Assembly (NCBI GenBank): GCA_012961845.1
Contig: DTYO01000335.1
Location: forward strand, 1 to 11,123
Direction of reading: 5' to 3'
DNA length: 11,123 bases
From: Thermodesulfobacteriaceae bacterium
Lineage (GTDB): Bacteria > Desulfobacterota > Dissulfuribacteria > Dissulfuribacterales > UBA3076
Positions within the stretch are counted from its first letter, which is position 1, and each line of letters opens with the position of its first letter. Both the position numbers and the translations under genes were made by a program. The notes beneath the pieces were generated by a model. The model made no database searches and was not told the DNA's origin. It was given only the letters and a program-made list of their open reading frames with translations. Positions 1 to 6,172 of the stretch are shown here, piece by piece.

Positions 1-1
1 A

Positions 2-175
2 GAAGGTGGTTATGTTGTCAGTGTCAGGTCCCCTCTGGCAGAAAGGAAAGGTGCTGACGAACTATGCAGAAAATTTCCGACCGGCGGAGGCAGGAAGGCG
101 GCGGCAGGAATAAACCACCTTCCTGATGACCTACTTGAAGAATTCATTGAAGAATTCAAGGCACAGTTTTCCTGA
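2..175 (+). CDS. DHH-family phosphoesterase, C-terminal fragment (5' end outside window)
   Basis: An open frame runs in from the left edge and stops at TGA 173-175, leaving 57 residues of a C-terminus. It contains FPTGGGRKAAAG, a form of the glycine-rich DHHA1 signature (GGG-H/R-x-x-A-A-G) that ends DHH phosphoesterases, a group that includes NrnA-like nanoRNases/pAp phosphatases, RecJ relatives and exopolyphosphatase-like proteins. The catalytic DHH domain would lie upstream, outside the window, so the exact substrate cannot be decided. The tail is acidic and helical (LPDDLLEEFIEEFKAQ). The LEEF/IEEF repeat is encoded by a perfect 12 bp tandem duplication at 135-158. The next gene is convergent and ends 27 bp away. 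No terminator is obvious between them. Confidence 0.72.
   Translation, partial: EGGYVVSVRSPLAERKGADELCRKFPTGGGRKAAAGINHLPDDLLEEFIEEFKAQFS
135..158. repeat. 12 bp perfect tandem repeat inside the DHH gene 3' end
   Basis: TTGAAGAATTCA occurs twice in direct succession (135-146 and 147-158). It is in frame and encodes the repeated LEEF/IEEF residues of the C-terminal helix. It is probably a small in-frame duplication and is seen directly in the sequence. Confidence 0.8.
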
Positions 176-202
176 AAGGCTGCATCAACATTTGACACGG
201 AT

Positions 203-1228
203 TCAGTAAACGAAGAAAGACCAGCCGGTCTGATCTGGATTCGATGCCTTCACATCTTCCGTGTCACATGCACAGATCAGCACTTCTTCCCAGGACCTCC
301 CTGGATAGAGTACAAGGCTCAGAACAGGTCCGGTTTCCTGAGCCTGCAGCCGGTTATTCCACTGCCATGCAATCCGATCTGCAAGCCTGTTGATTTCAGA
401 TTCCCCGGATACATCGTACCTTCCTGCTTCTAAAATGAGCCGTACCAGATTGATCAGGGAATCCATAGTCTCGCCCGAGTCATCAACGGGGCCTGCCGAT
501 GGATCAAGGGGTAGGGGAAGTGTCAGCAGGTCCACGACAGAAGAACCGTCTTCCAGGAGTTCATAAGCCTGATCCAGCATGTCTTTGACTTCGATGGTTT
601 CTCCAACAGGACAGAGACCGGTATCCGTCAGTTCCTTCCACAGAACAGTCCACGCCTTCATCCGTTGTCTTGCCCTGTGAAGGGGTTCAATCCTGCTGGA
701 TGACTGAGGAACCCGGGCCGAACGCTCCAGGGGTGCAGTTTCAGGCCCTTTCATGATGGAATCGATTCGACTTTCTTTTCCGCTCAAGGCGGCGAGTTCC
801 ATGGCAAGAGAATCCTGTCTTCTGTCGTATTCCAGGGCCAACTTCAGAAAAAACCTCGCCTCCATCAGCGGATCCGTTTTCTCTGGTCCCTTCAGGCTCT
901 GGAGAATGGACTGTACCGAGCTTTCCATGTCCCTAATAGTGGAGTCAAGGAGAGCAGAAGACGCATCATCTCTGCCAAGTCCAAGGTCTCCGGCCCAGCC
1001 CTCCCAGGTCCTGATCATGCTGTTGAACTCTTCAATCCTGTCTCCTAGCGGAGCAGGTGCCACAGCATTGACAACCACAGGAACATCTGTTTCAGAGCAA
1101 TATTTCCCATCATCTGCTTCTTCCGTAGGGACAAGGACCGTCAAGGCAGAAAAGAACCGTGCCAGGTGAATCAGTGTATTATGGTGCACAAAACCGGCTG
1201 GATAGAGCAGGCCTCTCAAACTTTTCAT
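203..1228 (-). CDS. hypothetical protein, 341 residues, family not recognised
   Basis: This is a full-length reverse-strand frame. Its ATG at 1228 is preceded by a strong ribosome binding site (GGAGGA, read on the minus strand), and it stops at TGA 203-205. I do not recognise the family. No signal peptide or clear membrane segment is visible. The N-terminus (MKSLRGLLYPAGFVHHNTL..., residues 1-35) is moderately hydrophobic and contains LTVLVP. Residues about 60-160 are acidic and predicted helical (for example EYDRRQDSLAMELAAL). The middle, about 150-180, is Ser/Pro/Arg rich and looks like a linker. The C-terminal third has another helical stretch followed by a beta-like end (GPVLSLVLYPGRSWEEVLICAC). 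Two domains joined by a linker seem likely, but that is inference. It is divergent from the DUF1232 gene and convergent with the DHH gene. It could be a lineage-specific cytoplasmic protein. The coding call is firm because of length, start and RBS; the function is unknown. Confidence 0.75.
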   Translation of the reverse strand: MKSLRGLLYPAGFVHHNTLIHLARFFSALTVLVPTEEADDGKYCSETDVPVVVNAVAPAPLGDRIEEFNSMIRTWEGWAGDLGLGRDDASSALLDSTIRDMESSVQSILQSLKGPEKTDPLMEARFFLKLALEYDRRQDSLAMELAALSGKESRIDSIMKGPETAPLERSARVPQSSSRIEPLHRARQRMKAWTVLWKELTDTGLCPVGETIEVKDMLDQAYELLEDGSSVVDLLTLPLPLDPSAGPVDDSGETMDSLINLVRLILEAGRYDVSGESEINRLADRIAWQWNNRLQAQETGPVLSLVLYPGRSWEEVLICACDTEDVKASNPDQTGWSFFVY

Positions 1229-1290
1229 GAATTTATCCTCCGAATCTGTTAGAATACCGTATTGTGACGATCAAAGGTACAATATTCGTT

Positions 1291-1322
1291 ACTGTTAAGA
1301 CAAGCCTGAGTCAGGTAACAGT
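1291..1322. promoter_or_regulatory. nested inverted repeat in the divergent intergenic region
   Basis: ACTGTTA (1291-1297) and TAACAGT (1316-1322) are perfect 7 bp inverted copies. Inside them lies CCTGAGTCAGG (1305-1315), an 11 bp palindrome with one central base. The element sits between a leftward gene (start 1228) and a rightward gene (start about 1402). A regulator binding site serving one or both is plausible, and a hairpin in the leader is also possible. No regulator can be named. Confidence 0.3.
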
Positions 1323-1363
1323 CACGGTCCAAAGAGCAGAATGCAGCCAGCTTGAATCTTGAA

Positions 1364-1369
1364 TATAAT
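1364..1369 (+). promoter_or_regulatory. perfect -10 box (TATAAT) ahead of the DUF1232 gene
   Basis: TATAAT at 1364-1369 matches the sigma-70 -10 consensus exactly. No good -35 lies 16-18 bp upstream, so activator help or an alternative sigma factor may be needed. Two direct copies of CTTGAAT (1351-1357, 1358-1364) abut the box. Transcription would begin near 1376, which fits a start codon at 1390, 1402 or 1495. Confidence 0.4.
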
Positions 1370-1401
1370 ATCATTTTGTTTTAAAGTTTTTGATCAACAA
1401 A

Positions 1402-1830
1402 ATGAAGGTAGCATTTATCAACAGACAGAACAGAAAGTCTTCTGCACGTGTCAAGACCCACTTCGAAACCAATCGAATCAGGCAGGGAGTGAGAATGCTG
1501 CCCAAGTTTCTCGGCCTTTTAGTAAATCTGATGAGAGACTCCAGGGTCTCCTCCACTGACAAGGCGATTCTCGGCGCAACCATGGCCTATGTGCTGAATC
1601 CTGTTGATCTCGTTCCTGACTGGATACCATTTGCCGGCATGGTAGACGATATTTATCTGGTGGCTCTTGCCCTTCTGCGGCTCTTTGTCCGTACTGATGA
1701 ACATATTCTGAAAGACCACTGGAAGGATGAAGGCGACCTGGTGGTGCGTCTGAAAAAGATCAGCGAATCAGCCGTACTGTTTCTACCGCCGAAACTCAGG
1801 CAGGCACTGCTTGAAAAAGTCAGGAAATAA
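1402..1830 (+). CDS. DUF1232 (YkvA-type) small membrane-associated protein
   Basis: The core reads DKAILGATMAYVLNPVDLVPD followed by WIPFAGMVDDIYLVALALLRL. This is the DUF1232 signature: a hydrophobic helix with (S/N)PxDLxPD, then a G-x-x-DD turn and a second hydrophobic helix. The molecular role of the family is not established; members are small proteins usually predicted to associate with membranes. Two hydrophobic helices are visible here, with a charged C-terminal tail (about the last 40 residues). The start is uncertain. ATG 1402 keeps a basic N-terminal extension (142 residues in all), TTG 1390 would add four more, and ATG 1495 has the best ribosome binding site (AGGGAG, 5 bp spacing) and gives 111 residues. 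The HAD gene starts 25 bp after its stop, so the two are likely cotranscribed. Confidence 0.8.
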   Translation: MKVAFINRQNRKSSARVKTHFETNRIRQGVRMLPKFLGLLVNLMRDSRVSSTDKAILGATMAYVLNPVDLVPDWIPFAGMVDDIYLVALALLRLFVRTDEHILKDHWKDEGDLVVRLKKISESAVLFLPPKLRQALLEKVRK

Positions 1831-1855
1831 CTCGAATCGAGGAGATATATCACTC

Positions 1856-2350
1856 ATGGGATCAAAGACGTTTGCAATTGACCTGCCGTGCGGAGTTTTC
1901 TATGACCTGTCCAATCTGGTCCTGGACCTAAATGGCACGCTTACTGAAGATGGAAACTTCATCGATGGAGTAGTAGACAGGCTCAAGACCGTGTCCAAGG
2001 TCCTGAACGTATACATACTGACTGCCGACACCTGCAGGACTATGGAAGGGCTGACCGATGAGCTTCAGAAAGGATGCTGTGTCAACGTCCATTGTCTTGA
2101 ACATGGCCGGGGCGATCTGCAGAAACTGGCATTTCTGGAAGAACTCGGACGTGAACAAACCGTGGCCATCGGCAACGGATGCAATGATGCCCTGATGCTC
2201 AAGGAAGCTGCGCTGGGCATCTGTATACTGGGCAGGGAAGGAGCATCGACAGATGCGCTGTCATCTAGTGATGTGGTTTTCAGGCATATATGCGATGCGC
2301 TGGACATATTTCTTAAGCCCAACAGAATGATCGCAACTCTCCGCAAATAA
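1856..2350 (+). CDS. HAD-family hydrolase, soluble P-type-ATPase-like (COG4087 type)
   Basis: This 164-residue protein has all four HAD signatures. Motif I is LVLDLNGTLTEDG (nucleophile Asp24), motif II is ILTADT (Thr56), a candidate motif III lysine is Lys90 in DLQKLAF, and motif IV is AIGNGCNDALML (Asp111). This layout, with GNGxND in motif IV and no large cap, resembles the catalytic P-domain of P-type ATPases and the stand-alone COG4087 proteins. Motif I has Asn26 where phosphatases have a second, acid-base Asp (DxD). P-type ATPases also lack that Asp (DKTGT), so a stable phospho-aspartate or poor phosphatase activity is possible. The start is ATG 1856, behind GAGGAGA (1839-1845, 10 bp spacing), rather than an in-frame ATG at 1811 inside the previous gene. 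It lies between DUF1232 and selD, with selD beginning 11 bp after its stop. The substrate is unknown. Confidence 0.82.
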   Translation: MGSKTFAIDLPCGVFYDLSNLVLDLNGTLTEDGNFIDGVVDRLKTVSKVLNVYILTADTCRTMEGLTDELQKGCCVNVHCLEHGRGDLQKLAFLEELGREQTVAIGNGCNDALMLKEAALGICILGREGASTDALSSSDVVFRHICDALDIFLKPNRMIATLRK

Positions 2351-2361
2351 TCATCATTAAA

Positions 2362-3411
2362 ATGTCTCGATCATCCAGACTCAGTCTTACCGCGCGGGTA
2401 AGGGCATCCGGGTGAGCTTCGAAAATAGGTCCGGGAGACCTGCTTGAAATTCTTTCCGATCTTCCGCTTTCAGCCCATCCGAAACTGCTTGTAGGCATTG
2501 AATCAGCTTCGGATGCAGGAATCTACAGGATAAGTGACGATACCGCCCTGGTGCAGTCCTTGGATTTTTTTACACCTGTAGTAGATGATCCTTATGCCTT
2601 CGGCCAGATTGCTGCGGCCAATTCACTGAGCGACATATACGCCATGGGCGGCACACCTGTTACTGCAATGAACATCGTTTGTTTCCCAAGCAAGGACATG
2701 CCGTTGGATCATCTGAAGAAGATTCTGCAGGGAGGGATAGACAAGGTTCATGAAGCAGGAGCTGTTCTCATGGGGGGCCACAGCGTTGATGACCGCGAGC
2801 CGAAATACGGCCTGGCAGTGACGGGAACCGTGCATCCCGACAAATTTGTCACCAATGCCGGAGCGCTACCCGGAGACCGCCTCATTCTAACCAAACCTCT
2901 TGGAACCGGAATACTCTCCACCGCCCTGAAAGGCGGTATGCTTACTCCTGAAATCACCACGCAGGTTATCGATGTCATGAAGACCCTCAACAGGGATGCC
3001 TCCGAGGCAATGATGGAAATCGGTGTCAATTCTGCCACGGACATCACTGGATTCGGATTGGCCGGACATGCCCTGGAAATGGCAGAGGCCAGCCGTGTCC
3101 GCATCTTCATCAGGGCTTCAAGGGTGCCTGTTATCCCTGGGACCATGGACTATCTCAAACAGGGCCTGCTTCCAGAAGGAGATTATGCCAACATGGATTT
3201 CTGCAGGGACAAGGTAACCGTGGATCCGGCAGTGGACAAAAACATGAAGGACCTGCTGTTCGATGCTCAGACTTCCGGTGGTCTTCTGATTTCAGTGACT
3301 GAACAGAGATCGGAAGACCTGCTGATCCGTCTCATGGAAAAGGGGCTGGTCGAAGCCAGCGTGACAGGCTGGGTTGAAGACGGATTTCCCGGCATCTCGC
3401 TGGTTCCATAG
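2362..3411 (+). CDS. selD: selenide, water dikinase, selenoprotein form (UGA-encoded Sec18)
   Basis: SelD makes selenophosphate from selenide and ATP, the selenium donor for selenocysteine and selenouridine synthesis. From ATG 2362 the frame reads MSRSSRLSLTARVRASG, then UGA (2413-2415), then ASKIGPGDL. This aligns with E. coli SelD, whose catalytic Cys17 lies in GAGCGCK, with Lys20 three residues later; here Sec18 and Lys21 keep that spacing. Downstream are VDDPYAFGQIAAANSLSDIYAMGG, MGGHSVDD and DITGFGLAGHALEMA, all typical of SelD. The total is 349 residues, against about 347 for E. coli. A frame starting at Met 2551 would drop the catalytic loop and is not the real start. A SECIS-like hairpin follows the UGA. 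No clear Shine-Dalgarno precedes ATG 2362, so translation may be coupled to the HAD gene 11 bp upstream. The host must also encode SelA, SelB and tRNA-Sec, which are not in this window. Confidence 0.95.
2416..2448 (+). promoter_or_regulatory. bacterial SECIS-type hairpin for Sec insertion in selD
   Basis: A perfect 5 bp upper stem, AGGTC (2427-2431) with GACCT (2437-2441), closes the 5-base loop CGGGA. A G sits at the second loop position, as in the bacterial SECIS consensus. The loop starts 17 bases after the UGA (2413-2415), within the usual window of roughly 16-37. A weaker lower stem (TTC 2418-2420 with GAA 2445-2447, plus AA/TT pairs) extends it with bulges. In bacteria SelB binds such an element in the coding region to deliver Sec-tRNA at the UGA. 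Confidence 0.75.
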
Positions 3412-3437
3412 AACAGACCCATCCCATGCGATTCTAT
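3408..3437 (+). terminator. weak hairpin at the selD stop codon
   Basis: ATAGAA (3408-3413) and TTCTAT (3432-3437) form a 6 bp, AT-rich stem with an 18-base loop, followed by TTATCC. It spans the selD stop. It is too weak and lacks a proper T-run for a confident intrinsic terminator, but it is the only candidate between selD and fusA2. Confidence 0.18.
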
Positions 3438-3452
3438 TTATCCGTAGTCCCC

Positions 3453-3482
3453 TTGACTCAAACAGTACATATTCATTATGTT
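3453..3482 (+). promoter_or_regulatory. sigma-70-like promoter candidate for fusA2-mogA-ychF-like
   Basis: TTGACT (3453-3458) matches five of six -35 consensus bases. After an 18 bp spacer, TATGTT (3477-3482) gives a partial -10. The 160 bp gap here contrasts with the tight spacing on both sides, which supports a new transcription unit starting at fusA2. Confidence 0.4.
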
Positions 3483-3503
3483 TGGATAATTTGTTTTTTC
3501 CTT

Positions 3504-3538
3504 GGGTATCCGGCAGCTCTCTGTTTCTGAAGATACCC
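3504..3538 (+). promoter_or_regulatory. leader hairpin just upstream of fusA2
   Basis: GGGTATC (3504-3510) and GATACCC (3532-3538) are perfect 7 bp inverted copies with a 21-base loop. The loop contains a small CAG/CTG stem (3514-3516 with 3521-3523). The element lies between the promoter candidate and the fusA2 ribosome binding site (GAGGAAGGGG near 3551-3560). It could be a leader structure or operator, but no known riboswitch is recognised. Confidence 0.3.
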
Positions 3539-3571
3539 TCCAATCAAACATGAGGAAGGGGAATATCTGTT

Positions 3572-5647
3572 ATGGAAGTCAGCAAAATCAGAAATCTGGC
3601 CCTGGTAGCACAGAGTGGAAGCGGCAAGACCTCTCTTGGTGAAGCCATGCTGTTTACTGCCAAATCAATTGACCGCATTGGCAGGGTGGACGACGGTACT
3701 TCCGCTCTTGACTATGAACCCGAAGAAACCAAGCGCCATATTTCAATAAGCACTGGGTTTCATCATCTGGCGTGGGAAAAGGTGAAAGTCTATCTCCTGG
3801 ATACGCCGGGAGATGACAATTTCCTTCCCGAGACCAGGATGGCCATAAGCGCAGTCGACAACATACTGATTGTCCTAGATGCAGTGGATCCCGTCAAACC
3901 TCAGACCCACAAGATCTGGTCCATGGTCAGCGAATCAGGGCTTCCTGTAATAATGTGGATCAACAAACTGGACAAGGAGAGGGCTGATTTCATCAGGGCC
4001 ATGGAGGCTTTCAGAGATGCTCTAGACCTTCGCCTGGTTCCGGTGTGTCTGCCCATAGGGAAGGAGGACGGATTCAGGGGTATAGTGGATCTTGTCAGGA
4101 TGAAGGCCTATGACTTCACCGGTGATTCGGGCGGCAGAGGAAAACAGATCGACATCCCTTCTGATATGGTCGATGTGGTCGAGGAATGGAGAAACAACCT
4201 CATCGAATATGCAGCAGAATCAAACGACGAACTTCTGGAGAAATTCCTGGAAGGTATAGATCTTTCCTATGAAGAGATAGTGGCCGGCCTCAAACAGGGC
4301 ATAATGAGCGGAGGATTCATTCCGGTCGCCTGCGGATCAGCCCTGAATAATATTGCCACAGGATCCCTGCTTGACCTTGTGGTCGAATTCATGGCCTCCC
4401 CGGACGATCGGGGGCCGGCAGTAGGCATCAATCCTGAAACAGACAGTGAAGAGACACGAGATCCTTCACCCGATGCACCTGTATCAGGTCTTGTATTCAA
4501 GACTCTGACAGACCCCTATTCAGGCCGCCTGACGATCCTGAGGGTATTTTCTGGAACTCTCAGGTCCGACAGTTCACTCTATAACCCAAACAAGGATAAA
4601 AACGAACGTTTTCAGAAAATATTCGTCATGGAGGGAAAGAGTCAGAAGCCGGTAGACGAAGCTGTGCCCGGAGAGATTATAGCCATTGCCAAACTCAAGG
4701 AGACGACCACGGGCGACACCCTGTGCGAAGCGGAAAATCCTATAAAATATCCGTTTTCTGAGATTCCGCAAGGCGTTCTCACTTATGCTCTCAAGCCCAG
4801 AAGCCGGGGCGATGAGGAAAAGATCACGCAAGCCCTCCAGAGGCTGCAGGAAGAGGATCCCACCCTTACCGTTACCCGAGACAGCCAGACCAACGAACTG
4901 CTGGTTTCTGGAAACGGACAGATCCATATCGATGCGACCATGGATAAAATGGAGAGAAAATTTGGAGTCAAAGTTGATCTGACTCTGCCGAAAATTCCAT
5001 ATCGCGAAACCATCAAGGCCACCAAAAAAGGCGTGATCTACCGTCACAAGAAGCAGACCGGGGGGGCAGGCCAGTTTGCAGAAGTACATTTCGACATTTC
5101 ACCGCTGCCGCAGGGCCAGGGATTTGAATTCGAAGAGGCACTGGTGGGAATGAACGTGCCCAGAAATTTTGTCCCTGCAGTGGAAAAAGGGCTTCATGAA
5201 GCACTTCAGTCCGGTCCTCTCGCAGGACATCCCGTGGTAGACGTGAAAGTCAGGTTCTATGACGGTAAATCCCATGAGGTAGATTCATCCGAAATGGCCT
5301 TCAAAATCGCTGCCATCCAGTGCTTCAAAAAGGGTGTTCTTGAAGCTAAGCCGACCCTGCTTGAACCCATAGTCAAGATGATCATTACCGTCCCTGACGA
5401 TGCTGTGGGTGACATAATCGGAGATATGAACAGCAGGAGGGGAAAGGTCATGGGAATGGAGCCGGAGGATGGGATGCAGGTAATCGAAGCCCTCGTACCC
5501 CTTGCCGAAGTCCAGCGATATCTGCTTGATCTCAACTCCATGACTGCCGGTCGTGGCAGTTACGTTGTTGAGGAATCCCACTTTGAAGAAGTACCTCCGA
5601 AGCTTGCTGAAAAGATAGTGGCCGAGGCCCGGGCTGATAAAGAATAA
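3572..5647 (+). CDS. fusA2: elongation factor G-like translational GTPase (EF-G2/FusA2 type)
   Basis: This 691-residue protein has the full EF-G layout. The G domain (about 1-275) has P-loop AQSGSGKT (13-20), switch I RHISI (55-59), G3 DTPGDDNF (77-84), G4 NKLD (131-134) and G5 GSAL near 256. Domain II is about 303-390. Domains III-V follow, with HKKQTGGAGQFAEV (about 492-505) in domain IV and LLEPIVKMIITVP plus NSRRGKVMGM in domain V. Canonical EF-G has AHIDAGKT, RGITI and DTPGHVDF. Here the catalytic His of G3 is replaced by Asp81 and the switch I Gly by His56. This marks an EF-G paralogue rather than the housekeeping translocase, which is normally in the str operon. It may act in ribosome recycling or in a specialised translocation step, but its role is not fixed by the sequence. 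The start is ATG 3572 behind GAGGAAGGGG. mogA begins 15 bp after its stop. Confidence 0.92.
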   Translation: MEVSKIRNLALVAQSGSGKTSLGEAMLFTAKSIDRIGRVDDGTSALDYEPEETKRHISISTGFHHLAWEKVKVYLLDTPGDDNFLPETRMAISAVDNILIVLDAVDPVKPQTHKIWSMVSESGLPVIMWINKLDKERADFIRAMEAFRDALDLRLVPVCLPIGKEDGFRGIVDLVRMKAYDFTGDSGGRGKQIDIPSDMVDVVEEWRNNLIEYAAESNDELLEKFLEGIDLSYEEIVAGLKQGIMSGGFIPVACGSALNNIATGSLLDLVVEFMASPDDRGPAVGINPETDSEETRDPSPDAPVSGLVFKTLTDPYSGRLTILRVFSGTLRSDSSLYNPNKDKNERFQKIFVMEGKSQKPVDEAVPGEIIAIAKLKETTTGDTLCEAENPIKYPFSEIPQGVLTYALKPRSRGDEEKITQALQRLQEEDPTLTVTRDSQTNELLVSGNGQIHIDATMDKMERKFGVKVDLTLPKIPYRETIKATKKGVIYRHKKQTGGAGQFAEVHFDISPLPQGQGFEFEEALVGMNVPRNFVPAVEKGLHEALQSGPLAGHPVVDVKVRFYDGKSHEVDSSEMAFKIAAIQCFKKGVLEAKPTLLEPIVKMIITVPDDAVGDIIGDMNSRRGKVMGMEPEDGMQVIEALVPLAEVQRYLLDLNSMTAGRGSYVVEESHFEEVPPKLAEKIVAEARADKE

Positions 5648-5650
5648 ACC

Positions 5651-5655
5651 GGGAG
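5651..5655 (+). promoter_or_regulatory. ribosome binding site that decides an AUC start for mogA
   Basis: GGGAG at 5651-5655 sits 7 bases before ATC 5663. The upstream in-frame stop is TAA 5645-5647, which is also the fusA2 stop. No ATG, GTG or TTG occurs in frame between that stop and 5750. This site therefore supports initiation at the non-canonical ATC 5663; ATC 5672 is an alternative behind AGGA (5658-5661). Confidence 0.5.
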
Positions 5656-5662
5656 ACAGGAA

Positions 5663-6172
5663 ATCGACAGGATCTATACAGCCGGAGTCCTTACTGTAAG
5701 TGACAGTTCTGCAGCAGGGACCAGAGAAGACACAACAGGGCCTGAGATAATGCGTATCCTGAAAGATGCGGATTACCGGGTGGTGGAATCGGCGGTAGTG
5801 CCGGATGAAAAAGCCGCTGTCAGCACGATTTTGATGAAATGGTCTGACGAAACAGGACTGGACATCATAATCAGCACCGGAGGAACCGGGCTGAGTCCCA
5901 GGGATATCACGCCGGAAGCCACCGGCATGGTTATACACCGCGAAATTCCAGGTATCGGAGAGGCAATACGTCTGGCAGGTCTGCAGTCCACGCCCAGGGC
6001 CATGCTTTCAAGAGGGATCGCAGGGGTCAGAGGAAACACCCTGATCACCAATCTTCCGGGGAGTCCCAGAGCCGTCTCCCAGGGGTTGGAAGTGATCCTG
6101 CCTGTAATCAGACACGCTGTTGATAAGATCAAGGGAGATCAGACCCCCTGCCATGAGACCCGGGAACAATGA
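5663..6172 (+). CDS. mogA: molybdopterin adenylyltransferase, MogA/MoaB family
   Basis: MogA/MoaB proteins adenylylate molybdopterin with ATP before metal insertion, in molybdenum or tungsten cofactor synthesis in the cytoplasm. From 5663 the frame reads (M)DRIYTAGVLTVSDSSAAGTRED, the conserved family N-terminus. The nucleotide/pterin-binding motif GGTGLSPRDITPEA is at about residues 73-86, and NLPGSP is near the C-terminus. The length of 169 residues is typical. A start at ATG 5750 would remove the whole first beta-strand and the TVSD motif, so it is rejected. The AUC start is an inference from homology plus a good RBS; a sequencing error cannot be excluded. The gene follows fusA2 by 15 bp and overlaps the next gene by 4 bp (ATGA), so all three are probably translated from one message. 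Mo/W enzymes are common in anaerobes that use selenoproteins such as formate dehydrogenase. Confidence 0.88.
   Translation: MDRIYTAGVLTVSDSSAAGTREDTTGPEIMRILKDADYRVVESAVVPDEKAAVSTILMKWSDETGLDIIISTGGTGLSPRDITPEATGMVIHREIPGIGEAIRLAGLQSTPRAMLSRGIAGVRGNTLITNLPGSPRAVSQGLEVILPVIRHAVDKIKGDQTPCHETREQ

Noticed and set aside
753..1169. Plus-strand open frame of 138 codons
   Set aside because: It is antisense to the hypothetical gene at 203-1228, which has the better start and RBS; the Ser-rich translation is typical of a shadow.
2413..2415. selD as a pseudogene or truncated gene because of an in-frame TGA
   Set aside because: The TGA falls exactly at the catalytic Cys/Sec position, the frame is otherwise intact to 3411, and a SECIS-type hairpin follows.
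4574..5089. Minus-strand open frame of 171 codons
   Set aside because: It lies wholly opposite conserved fusA2 domains II-IV and is a shadow frame.
5285..5938. Minus-strand open frame of 217 codons
   Set aside because: It lies opposite the 3' end of fusA2 and the start of mogA, both clearly conserved, and its translation has no recognisable motif.
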